Below are positions 33,405 to 45,400 of a DNA stretch of 64,000 nt, piece by piece; the stretch's first letter is position 1, and each line of letters opens with the position of its first letter. A model generated the notes under the pieces. It saw only the letters and a list, made by a program, of their open reading frames with translations. It made no database searches and was not told where the DNA came from. This DNA is from Holacanthus passer (Eukaryota; Chordata; Actinopteri; Pomacanthidae), in the NCBI GenBank assembly GCA_025331565.1, contig JAFREQ010000045.1, positions 1,798,001-1,862,000 on the forward strand, read 5' to 3'. Position numbers and translations under genes: made by a program.

Positions 33405-36400
33405 GTGAGTCTCGTTTTTTTCAAACTAATTGCTCCCTCTCGTGATATCGATCACATGAATATCTTAACATAACATTATCAACTCTGAAACTCTTAAGTC
33501 TGTTCAACCCCCCCCCAACTTATCTTTTCCACTATGCTCTTCCCACCCACTAGAGCTTCTCCTCTTCCCATCAACCTGCCTCTTCCCTGCTGGAATGTGT
33601 GCAGAATATCAATCAGGGCAGAGTTGCAGCAGAGCCCCCTCCTCAAATATAAAGCACTGAAGTTCAGCTGCTGTGTAGCCTAAGGCCCCTCGACACAGCT
33701 TGATCCTGTACTGTTGTATTCTCACACTTGGCAAACCCAGAGACTCAGTCATACCTTTAGAGAAAACAAAGCCTCATACAGCTCGCACTGTTTCTAGGTG
33801 AATTTTATATTAAAAGAACATCACAGTTATATATTTAACAAACACCTTTTATGCAACACTGATCAATCGAAGAGTTTTCCCTAAATGTGTTGAGTTCCGT
33901 TTTCAGAAGGCTGTTACTTGAACCCAGACCTCAGGGAGGCTTGGATCAAATATATAAATGATGATTTTTAAATGGGATTGAATTACAATGCAAAATTAAA
34001 AATGCTGCATTAAGTAAAAAGGCTAAAGTGAAGCTCCTGATACCAGCTGTGTTTTAGGTATTTCTTCTGCAGCAGAGCAGGAGTTTACAGTCATCGTACT
34101 TGGCAAGGTGTTGTTGCTTGAGGTGGTGGAAAAGGTTCATAGTGTTGCCACTTCTCTCAAAAAAAAAAAAAAAACCTCTGAAACTGAACCATCTCTAAAC
34201 CCAGAGTTGATAAAATGCTACAAGAGTGTGCACAACCCTTTTTTTATTCGTCTTATCTTGCTCCATTTTCCTCCTCTCAGCCAGGAAAGTGGGTGGTGTC
34301 AAAACTAAAAAGGAAGCGGCGGGAAGATGAGATTATTTCAGCGAGCTTTCATTTACATAATTGAAAGTTGCTCATTAAACTTTCTATCATATCGCAGGAT
34401 TTGATAGAGTTCCTAGAGCTGTCTTTTGCTGTATGTTGAGCCCTGTGTGAATATGGATTAGGTACCAATCAGCTTTGCCCCGTTGTGACCTTGTTGCTGT
34501 TGTTGTCCTCTGCAGATGCCCAGCCCACAGATGCAGAGCGGGAGGTGTGGGATCAGGTGGATGTGGTGCTGAAGGACGCGAAGGGGATCCTGGACGAGCT
34601 GCAGGCGTACAAAGGAGCGGGGCAGGAGATCAGAGAGGTACAGCTGATACAAACATCCACGTCCAGCTGACAGGAAGAGGACAGACATGGGAGAGATGCT
34701 CCGCTAGTTCACAGGGAGTTAATTAAGAGTTCGTGAGGAGTGTAGATTTTGCCTACATCTGATGTTCTTATAATGATTTATCAGGTTTGTGTTCAGTAAT
34801 TTGCGTCATATGTTGCATTATTTAACTGTTTTACCCTCTTGGCTATATCACCCCCTAAAAAGAGACTTTTAGTCAGTGGATTGTTCTCGGTTTAGAAAAA
34901 GAAGTCAAATATAAAAAAGCTGACTTCTTGCCTCAGTCTGTTTATACTGTAAGCCCTGGCCTTTAAATGAAGGCTGACATGAATTTCATTTCCAGCTGTA
35001 GCAGTATTGGTCTCCCATTTCTGGTTTCACACAGACTCGGAGTGAACAACAGGGTGCAGTCGAATGCCTTCTGTAGACTCAAAAGTCAGATTATTAAACT
35101 TTTATGGCAAGTCCAGGAGCACAGTGGACATTTGTTTCCATCTCCTTTAGTTGAAAGAGAAGAATTTTTTTCAAAAGGAAAAAGTTCTCCTCCATTGTTT
35201 GATTCACAATGGACAGTTTTTAAAAAAAAAACTAAAGAATTAATGCAGCAGATCCAAATATTGTCTTTTAAATTCCTTATTAAAACAAATGCCTACATTA
35301 CCCACACTGCACCTCGACTGCAGACAGTTGAGTTGGAGATTTGGGTGTGTTATGCCAGTAGCAGCTAATGTAGCCTCGAGCGTAACATCACTTCTTTCTA
35401 ACTCCACATCTCCAGATTTTTTTTTAATTTTCAAACTTTTAGCTTTAAGCCCCAAAACTGACTCTGACTCAAGTGAGTTCTCAAAGATAAAAAGTCTATT
35501 AACCTGTAAACTGTGAACTTTCATAATATTACTATAATATTTACTGTGAGATTTAGACTAATGGGCTTTTTCTTGTTTCTATTTCCAGGCAATCCAGAAT
35601 CCAAATGATGAGGCGTTACAGGAGCAGGCGTGGGCGGCTGTGGTTCCCTTGGTGGGGAAACTGAAGAAGTTCTATGAGTTCTCCCAGAGATTAGGTAAGT
35701 CTGTCTGTGCAGCGTCTGCGGGAACCTTATTCTAATTCTCAGACTGAAGCTCAAGTGGAACAAGTTTGGGCGTCCTTTGAGATTTTGCTCAACATTATTT
35801 CACTGAAAAATCCCATTTTCCCATCCCATTTTATACTTTTAAGCCCGACCAAACTGGCAGACATGAAACCACGAAGGACGACAGCAGACGTCCTGTGTGT
35901 AAAAGGTCTTTTAAAGTGGCGCCACATAGATACAACCTCCATACATGACCTTAATTGTTTGCATGTGCATCTGCAATATTGACTGCTGAGCTGCAAAAGT
36001 CAACAGACATGCACACATAACGCACCCCAGCCTTATACAAACACGCTTTGAAAACCCCCTCAGCCGTGCATTTCTCAACATGCTGCTTGCGTTGCACTGT
36101 GCACTGACCTCTGTGTAGGATGGGGCTATAGGTTGTTTAATTAGCATGGATACAGGGGGGAAGGGGGGAGTAGGCTTACTGCTCCCTGATCTTCTTATGA
36201 CCCTGAGGCTGAGAGGTGGGGGTGGGGGGGTGGAGCCCGCCATGCCTTGACGCCCTCAACCCCATAATCCCAGTGGCTGTGGAGAAGGTAGTCAATGGGA
36301 GCAGTGGGCGGCGGCAGCCTGGTGATGGCTGTTATGTAATGAAGTAGGCCACCTCCTAGCCACGGCTGCTGCTCTATTTCACCGCCTCGACTTAAGGCTT

Positions 36401-39400
36401 CAGGGGCTGTGATGGCCTCCGCAGCCTGCTGTCCTGCCTGACATGCATGAAGCTGAAAGTCCTTTTACTACAGGCTGGTGAAGCACGACAACCAAGGATG
36501 GAAGATATTGTGGAGGGAAGGTTGCAGTTTGCTTCGTGTTTGGATTGAAGGGGCTGATTTCTCCTGCTCCAGCTGCTACAGTAGTTCTCTCTTGCATTCA
36601 TACCCGAAATGTGACTTAAAATTTAACTTGCTGACAGAAATGTGTTAATTTTCTAGTACAAAATGACCAAAAATTCAACGTGATTTCTTCATGTTGCTTG
36701 TTCAAAAAACCCAAATTATGAATTTTAAAGCAATGTAAAACTGAGAATAGTTACAAAATAAGTAAACATTTGACATTAACGCTGAATAAATGACTTAAAT
36801 TCATCAGTTGTGTAAGTAGTTTAATTTTCTAGAGCTGAAAAACTTAAGTCAGTTAATTAACTTATTATATTAAAGGACAGATTTCTCCAGCTCAAACTGC
36901 TACAGTACTTCTTAATCAACACAAAGTGACTTAAATTCAACATGGCTGAAATCAAAAAATCTCTGGCCGTACACCTGCATACCTTGAATCCAAGGTGATA
37001 TCTTTATATTGCTTTTTTATCTGATCAACAGTCAAAACCCCCAAAATATTCACAGCAATAAAAAAACAGAATAGCGTTAAAAAAAAAGCTGAAACCAACA
37101 AACGTTTTGCTTGAATGAATCAGTCATGTCAGTTATGTAAGAGACAAACCGGCATCGACACCCAATTTTGACTTAATGAACATTTCTGACAGAACATTTT
37201 CTCCTCACTGATCTGCTCAAGATCCTTTTTGATCATCAAGATCAGTTGCTTTTTACTGGAACAAACCGATCAGATTTAGAGTCGGTGTGGTCCGTCAGAC
37301 ACGGCAGCTTCTACACCAGACTAAAGTCCCGCCATCCTCTGACCCTCCCCTCTCTGCGAGTAAAGCGCCTACGTGCCCGCATTCTGCTTGCCTGCTCTGC
37401 CGTGACCTGATGAGATCAGACATCCACCCCCCTCCCGCCCCGCCCTGCCCCGACTTCCCGACATACAAGAGTGGCTCATTTCTAAAGGCCTTAAAGCAGC
37501 TCCATCTTAACTTCTGTTTTGACTGGGACCTAGAAGGAGGGGGAGAAAAAAAAAACTGCACCACTAAGGCCATTTTTAATCAGCCGCTTCGCTGCAAACG
37601 CTGGCCCAAGCAGATGGGAGTCATTACTGAACGGCAAACGTGCTCAATTTACTGCACTGCACTGCCAGCGCTCGGTCCGTCTTCTGAAAGTCCCCTTACG
37701 ATTATCTTAAGTAGACTGCTGCCTGAATCTGCCCCTTTTCTGGGTTATGTTGACATGCTCATCGTCATATGTAATCAACAAGAATTGTAAAGTACGTTTG
37801 GAACAAATCTGTCTAAAGTGCTCATTTGGTACGACGCAGCCTTATTGCATCAGATGTTGAGCTCGTCTGGGTTATGTCATTATTGAAGCTTCTCTTCAGC
37901 GTCTAGACTGAATTCTAAACACCGTCTGCATCTATAAATAAAAACTCCCCCTGGGCTTTAAAGGTTTTCTATTTTTTTCTTTTTTAAAACCTGTCTGTTT
38001 GAACAAGACATGTTTGTTAAATAATACCACTCGCTTGTAAGTTGCTCGCTGCATTTCACTTAATCTTTTCCTCATTTCCCTGCCGGTCCTCGTGCATGCT
38101 TCATTATCGGTCTGTGGGTATGCTATGTCAAGCCATGGCGCAGGCTTTGTATTTACTTACTGTCAAAACAATGAGTGTAATCCTGCTTGAATGAAAACCC
38201 GTTCCCCTAACCCCCCCCCCCCATTTCATGCCATGAGATAATTAGTCCCATGTCTCATCTGCATCTGAGCAGGAAAGCCTCTCGGCCCCCCCGAACCCTC
38301 CCTCCGCTCCCCCCTCCCGGACTGGCACTGGGCCCTGGGCAGTTTGGGCACCACCGCTGCCCCATTATCTGTCTCTGTCCTAATCAGGATGCTTCAGCAG
38401 GCCGACACAGGACGCTGTTCACATATCAAACTGTGGTTGTGATCCACTTCATCCACAGTACATGTAGAAGAAAGATCTCTCTGTTGCTCTTCCGGAGTTT
38501 TTTCTTATCTAAATCGAGGGTCTGAGTGTAGAGGGTGTTGTACACTGTGCAGATCATGAAGCCCCGAGGGGCAAATTTCTGATTTGGGGTGATATAATAA
38601 AGTTAACTTCCTAGTTGTTCAGTTGATGAACAGTTTTAGTCGTTTGGATGCTTCTGCTCTGGCTTGCAATGTTAACATTAACTGGTGTGATCCACATGAA
38701 CCCCAATACACTGAATTCAATATTGACAGATGCATTTTATACCTAATTATTTTGTATTTGGCTGCAACTAATGATCATTTTCACTTCCTGTTGATTATTT
38801 TTCCAATGCACCGATTTTTCAATTATTCCATAAAATGGCAAAAATGGTCAAAAACGTCTGTTTCAGTTTCCCAGAGCCTCAGGAGACGTCTTCAGTTTGC
38901 TTGTTTTGTAACAGTCTACAGCTCGAGGCTGTTTAATTTACAATAATAAACTGAAGGAAGCAGCAAGGTCCTCACATTTGAGAGACTGGAACAACAACAT
39001 TTTCACTTGATACATTATTAATCAGTTATTTCAATTGTTAACTTCATTGTTTTTGTTTCTGCATTTCATAGTGTAGAAAACTGTTCATCACTGTTGTACT
39101 CCATATTTCCTCTTTCTAAATAACTTTTGGTTTTGGACAAAAGACATTTGAAGACATCATTTTGGCCATTTTTCATTATATTTTTGACATTTCATAGAAC
39201 AAAAAAATAAAATAAATTCCAAAAATAACCTGCAGATGACCTAATGGAGTTGGTTTATGGACAAACTGTTCTGCATTTTGTACCTGAATATTCATCACTT
39301 CTCTGTGCTACATACAATCTTTCTTCTTTCTATGACCTTTGTCTCTTTGCAAGGAGTGCTGATACTTCAGCTGCCAACTGGCTGCTTGAATGACAAAAAA

Positions 39401-42400
39401 ACAAACCTTAAACTGAATTTAAAACATTATTCAGCAACTCTCACTGACGACCTGATGACCAGCGTCTCAAGGTTCATCAGGGTCCTTTCAGAATGAATAA
39501 AAGCTCACATCATATATCTGTATTTTCCGTGCCCGCCCTCTGACAGCGCCGCACCTCTAACACAGAGATCTCTTCATTTTCCTCACAGAGGCGGCGCTGC
39601 ACAGCCTCCTGGGAGCTCTGACCAGCGAGACTTACGACGACACCACTCAGCACCTGGAGCGGGAGCAGGCGCTGGCCAAGCAGTTTGCTGAGATCCTGCA
39701 CTTCACACTGCGCTTTGATGAGCTCAAAGTACGACTGTCTGTTCCTCCAACGTCTCCCAAGTGTCTATTTCTGCTTTTAAACGCCAAACTCACCTTTTTA
39801 CGACGTAGATGTTGACATAAACTCTGCACTTGTCTCCTGTGGAAGTACAGACTTCTTAGTCGCCCTACAAACTGCTGATGCCCCCGAATTGATTTTTAGC
39901 TCTGTGCAATTTTAGACTGCAGCCAGTGAGCACATGATTAGCATTTAATTAGAATCCTGATACTGCTCTGCTGTTTATAATACAGTGGGTGTCAGTGGAA
40001 TGGCTAATAAGGTTCACAGCGAGGAAAGAGGTCTGCAAATTGTTGTCGTCCTGAGCCGATTTCAGCACAATGTGGCAGCTTTTGTAAATGATGGACGTAG
40101 GAAAGTTCCAACAACTTCTTGTATCTGGCTTGAATTCAGACACAAATTGCTTATGTGCAACCCAGAAAACTACCAGGACTCAAGCGTGGGCGTCGGTCGA
40201 ACGGCCATTGTCAAAAACATAATTGCGTGAGCACTCATCTGGTTAGACAGGGGGTGAACTGGTTCCCCTACACCCTCGCTCCTTAGATACAAAAACTTAA
40301 AAAAGGCACCCCGACACCCTCAGGCGACTTGCTGCGATGTCCCAATTAGTGCCCACTACCCAGGCTGGCAGGATAAAAACATGAAGGTTGTGGGGGGGGG
40401 GGTGCAAGGTGGCATGCCAGGCCTATTCATCAATCTTTCACACCCATGCACGGGCTTCTGACCTAGTTAAAGCGTCTGTGCTGCGTGCAGCCCCTCCCTG
40501 GCGAAGCAGCCTGTCTCTCCTGGTGCATACAGTGGACACAGACTGAGTACCAGTCTATTGTAGCGGGATTAGCATGCTGCCAGTACAGCTTTGACTGTGA
40601 CAGGCTCATACAGGAATGAGGATAATTAGCCACATGATGAGCTCTCACTGGTGGTGACGTTTGAAAGAAGCTCGCTGGTTGGCCGGATTCTTTTTTTTTT
40701 AAGGGTCAGTTTGGCTTCACGGTGAAACCAGATGATTCATATTTTGTAGGAAGTTAACTGGCTTTTATCTGAGGCTGGAAGTTTAAATGATATCAGACAG
40801 TAAGCCTCGATTTGTTCTCTCCAACCTCCCCTCTCCTTAATGAGACCCTTTATAGCTTTTTGTCAGCTTTCTAATTGTTGACCCTCTTGTCACAAACTAT
40901 ACTGATGCACAGCTCGACTGTAAGAGGAAAATAGCCAAATTTCTCCTGACAGGATGAGCGGGGATGTGGATGTGAAGGGGGATGAGTGTCAGAGGATACA
41001 AATCCAGTTCAGCAAATGAAATTGTAATTGTATCTGTGTTCTTTTTATGTCATTTCCCCCCAAAGCTACGTTTCTGCCTTGTTGGCTAAAGCATTCTGTC
41101 ATGACGATGGCGTGTTTGATCGCGAGCTGAATGTCCTGCTGCAGGCGGAGCCACCTACAGACATGCAGAGAAACTCTCTCTCTCTCTCTCTCTCTCACTT
41201 TCCCTCTCTCTCTTTCTCTGTATTAAGATGCATTACTGTTGTTTTTTTGCAGATGACAAATCCTGCCATTCAGAATGACTTCAGCTACTATAGGAGAACC
41301 CTGAGTCGAATGCGGATCAACAATGTACCGGTGAGCACGATATGTCTCTCTCCTCTCTGGTGATGAGGAGGCTGCAGGTCAAGAAACCACAACTTCATTA
41401 AAGTGGCTATAATCAATATTTTTATATCAACAATTGCTCACATGACTACTTGTGTGTTAAGCTCATTGTTTTGGTTTTACAGCCTGCAACTTTTCTATTT
41501 TGGTTCACTCTTCACCAAACAGCAGACAGACACAGTTAGAGACAGGCTGGTGAACATAGTGGAACATTTAAAAAGAGCCAGATATTTGGCTCAAGAGTTG
41601 ATAGAGACCAAAAACTGAGCTAAAAGGGAGCAAACCAGGTGTCCAGAAACACAGGAATAATAATGTTGCTCCATAAATGCTGGGTGTGTAAATGAGCAAC
41701 TGTGTCTTTCTGGTGGTTTGTTTGGGTGTTTTTAAGAGATTCTTTTTGCAGGAACCAGCCGCCTCCTCTGAAAACAGCACTATAAGAGGGATAAAAGTGT
41801 AAAGTTGTGGCTGAAACTCACTATAAAGCTCCATAAATCTGATTGGAGCTGCAGATTCAGGTGATAATTCTCTGTAGATTTACATTGTGACATTGTTTTC
41901 TATTGTCTTTTTAAACATTACTAGAAATATTGATTATAGCTGCTTTGAGTGGTTAAACGTTTGGGGAACCACTCGTCTAAAATATGACTGTAAACTATCG
42001 CAATTAGCTTTTCCTTAATTGAACTAGTACACAAAACTTACATGCCACATACTTTTGGTTGTATTTTGTATTGAGTGGTTTGTAATTGTGTAAAATGTTG
42101 GACTATGACTTGTTTTTTGACAAGTGTCATTGTTTAGGTTTCTGATTTCAGCATGTTGTCAAGCCTTTGCCCAAAAGTTAGACAGTATTGCGGCAACTTC
42201 TTTCAACACATTTCCAGGTTGTGAATCATTTTATTATTTCATGTCTTTCCGTAGTTAATTTAATGTGCAGGATGTTTAACAATGAAGCATACATTTAGTC
42301 GTGTACCATTGCAAACAAGGGTGGCATTTACGTCAGCCATAAACAGATTCAGCAGAGATGACTGATGAGTTTATTTTAATACAAAAATATTCATTTTAGC

Positions 42401-45400
42401 GTTCGAGCGGTCTGTAATTTAGTATTCCTGTAATGTTTCCATGGCACTGGCCCTGATGAAATTAAAAAATGTGCGTCATCATGAATCGTCCTTACTGAGA
42501 CCTGATGTTGATTAAAGCCATCAGTTCTCATCATAATCCCAGCACAGTTCAAACTGCATCAGTAGAAAGGCAGGATTGATGAATGGAGTTTGCAGCGTGT
42601 TTGAGCCCCCGGGAGTCAGGAGGAGTGCGACAGGAAGCGTCTCGCAACATGAAGTCAGAGCCCCACGGGGAGTTTCAGGGAGTTCAAAGCACAAGTTGTA
42701 GGGCGGCAGCGCGTGGCAGCAGAAACAGATCCCAAATCAGTAGCGTGGCCCAGACACTCTGGAGATGAAACACCTCATTCCAGGTCAACGTGGAGCCTGT
42801 CGAGTACATGAAGGAGTTTTCTGATACATTGGGAAAATGTGCTAAACCAAAGGTGTGTTAACCGTAGCTGTTTCTCTTTAAAGCGACTATAATCAATATT
42901 ATTTTATTGACAATAGATTATATATAAAGGAGTGACTAATTAACTTAATGGTCACTTTTTATGACATATGTGATGATTTATTCATGAGCTCAGGTTTTAG
43001 TGAAGTGCTTGCCGTCAGTCACGTTGATCCATGTAGCGCTGCTGATGTAGGATGCCACCAAAACCTGAGTTACCTGCTCGTCCATATGAATTCATGCCAA
43101 CAATATGTGCTTTAATGAGGGACCTGCCAGTGTATGTTCAACCACACATAACAGTTTTATTTAAGTGCTGTGAAAAGGAAGCGGCTCACTCACTACTATC
43201 AAAGTGTTATAGAATAGTTTCCTGTATTGATTGCAGACAATAGCTTTGGAAATATGAAATTCAAGGACCCATTCACTCTCCTGTATCATGCATGCTGCAC
43301 TCCACCAGATATCAATCTTTATTCAGCAGCTTCAAGGGCATCTAAAAGATACTTTGGTGCAGGAAATGGTGAGATTTCAGTGTTCCCGTGTGTGTAGGAT
43401 GAACTCTCAGTTTTGACCGTCTGACAGGAGGTTTTATTCTCCAAACCAGAATATGCCATTAGGCAAATGGGCCCAGACAAGTTGTCGTCAGGACCTGTCA
43501 CAGCTGAAAGACGCTCCGGCTGCCGTCCTCCCTCGTAGCTCAGTCTCACACAGCAGCAGCAGCAATTTAGTCACCGCTCAGACAACTGAATCATTCAGAC
43601 ATCTGAGATGAAACACATCTGTCCCTGCGGTTAAAAAAAAAAAAAAAAAAGTCTTTGAGCTCATATGCCATCATTTGTTAAAGCATGAATTGGTTTGAAA
43701 TTTTGGGAAGATTATTCATATTCTGTCAGTGGTCTCATAAAAAAAAAAAAGTTCTTATTGTTTAAATATGCAGACAAATTTAGAACAGGCTGTTCAAGAG
43801 ACACCTTGTTCTTTGTTACCCGGCAGGTGTTTTCAGTGTCTCGTTGAGTCTGAAACTATAAAGCAGCAGGATGAGTTAGTCAGCTGGGAAACCAGGAGGA
43901 GCAGCAGGGCTCGGAGACGTGCTTTATATCACTTTTTTTTTTTCCCCACTTACGTCTTTATTTAATGAAATGGCTTTCATGTGCACTATCACAGTCTATT
44001 GGAGCTGCATGATGATGACGAGCATGTTGCCAAACACAGCCAGTACGTCCAGATAACATTTTTGCTTTATGCATTCTTAAGAGGTTTTCGAATAAAACGG
44101 GCTCATTATATATTTTAATAACAGAATTCATCACAGTGAAGAGCAGCTCACCAGCAATTTAGAGATGTCACTCATCTGTCTCATTAAAACGAAAGCCTCA
44201 TATTTCTGTAAACATATTGATCCACGCAGACTGTTTTTTACCAGCTGAGTCAATAAGTTGTCCATCACAACTCTGTTGACTCATTCAACAAGACACAGTT
44301 TACCTGCAACCAGAGAAGAAAAGGTGCGACTGTCAGAACAGAGACACTGATCCAGGTTTATCACTGGGCTCACTTTCTATTCTCACTTGTCTTTTTCAAT
44401 TTTTTTTCTTTTTTGCAAACATCTTGCTGCAACGCTCGAACAGAAGATAATATATGTCTTGACATAATGTAATAAGTGTCACATGGACGGTCCCGATTGA
44501 TTTTTATTTCAATCCAGATCTGGAGCTTGATCCGGACTTTGAGAGGCTCAGTTTGTATATTGACCTTTGACCTAAAGAGATGCAAGAAAGAAAGTGTGTT
44601 TTACAATGTATTGTCATTATTTTTAATGATCTTCAGGCGGAGGGTGAGAATGAAGTCAACAATGAACTGGCCAATCGGATATCTCTGTTCTACGCCGATG
44701 CCACGCCCATGCTGAAAACGTTAAGTGACGGCACAACAAAGTTTGTGTCAGAGGTAAGACCGACAGGAGAAAGCAGTGGACACATGAACAGATACATGAA
44801 AGCATCCTCTCATTTTTCTTTTTCTGTCTCCTTACAGAACAAGAACCTGCCCATCGAGAACACGACGGACTGCTTAAGCACGATGGCGACTGTGTGTAAA
44901 GTCATGTTGGAAACACCGTGAGTCCCGTGTTGTTAGAGCTGCTTCACTTCTTGCTCTTCACATTCACGTGTCTAATCCCCATTTCGTGTCCTTTCAGGGA
45001 GTACCGCAGCCGATTCACCAGTGAGGAGACGGTGTCTTTCTGCCTGCGGGTAATGGTCGGGGTCATCATCCTCTACGACTACGTCCATCCTGTGGGAGCT
45101 TTCGCAAAGTCGTCCAAAATCGATGTGAGTACCGCCGCTCCGCTGTCCCACTTCACAGCTTGCTATGTAAAGCTAACAGTCTTTTTGTTGCCCGCAGATG
45201 AAAGGCTGCATCAAAGTCCTCAAAGATCAGCCTCCGAACAGTGTAGAAGGCCTTCTCAACGCTCTCAGGTGAGCTCATGTTGAAATCAAATTGTGTTTTT
45301 CCCCCTACAGCTCAGCATGTAATGTGATTATAGCTACAGTCTGGCAGCAAACACACTTCTCGGCCCCCCAGTTGGGGCTTTCATTGAAAACGAGACTGCC

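Larger units (their letters stand above)
35695..39588 (+). other. cyrib: cyrib intron with duplications and repeat copies
   Basis: Noncoding. It holds the duplication at 36545-37115, GC-rich C/T-rich stretches around 37280-37460 and 38210-38350 (with a C-run at 38210-38222), and the dispersed repeat at 38758-39235. Confidence 0.6.
41331..44636 (+). other. cyrib: cyrib intron with dispersed repeats
   Basis: Noncoding. It contains the repeat at 41403-41850, a fragment at 42882-42935 and poly(A) runs near 43633 and 43740. Confidence 0.6.

Noticed and set aside
37287..37790. 167-codon plus-strand open frame in a cyrib intron
   Set aside because: C/T-rich stretch, no domain; begins and ends without convincing splice sites or Kozak context.
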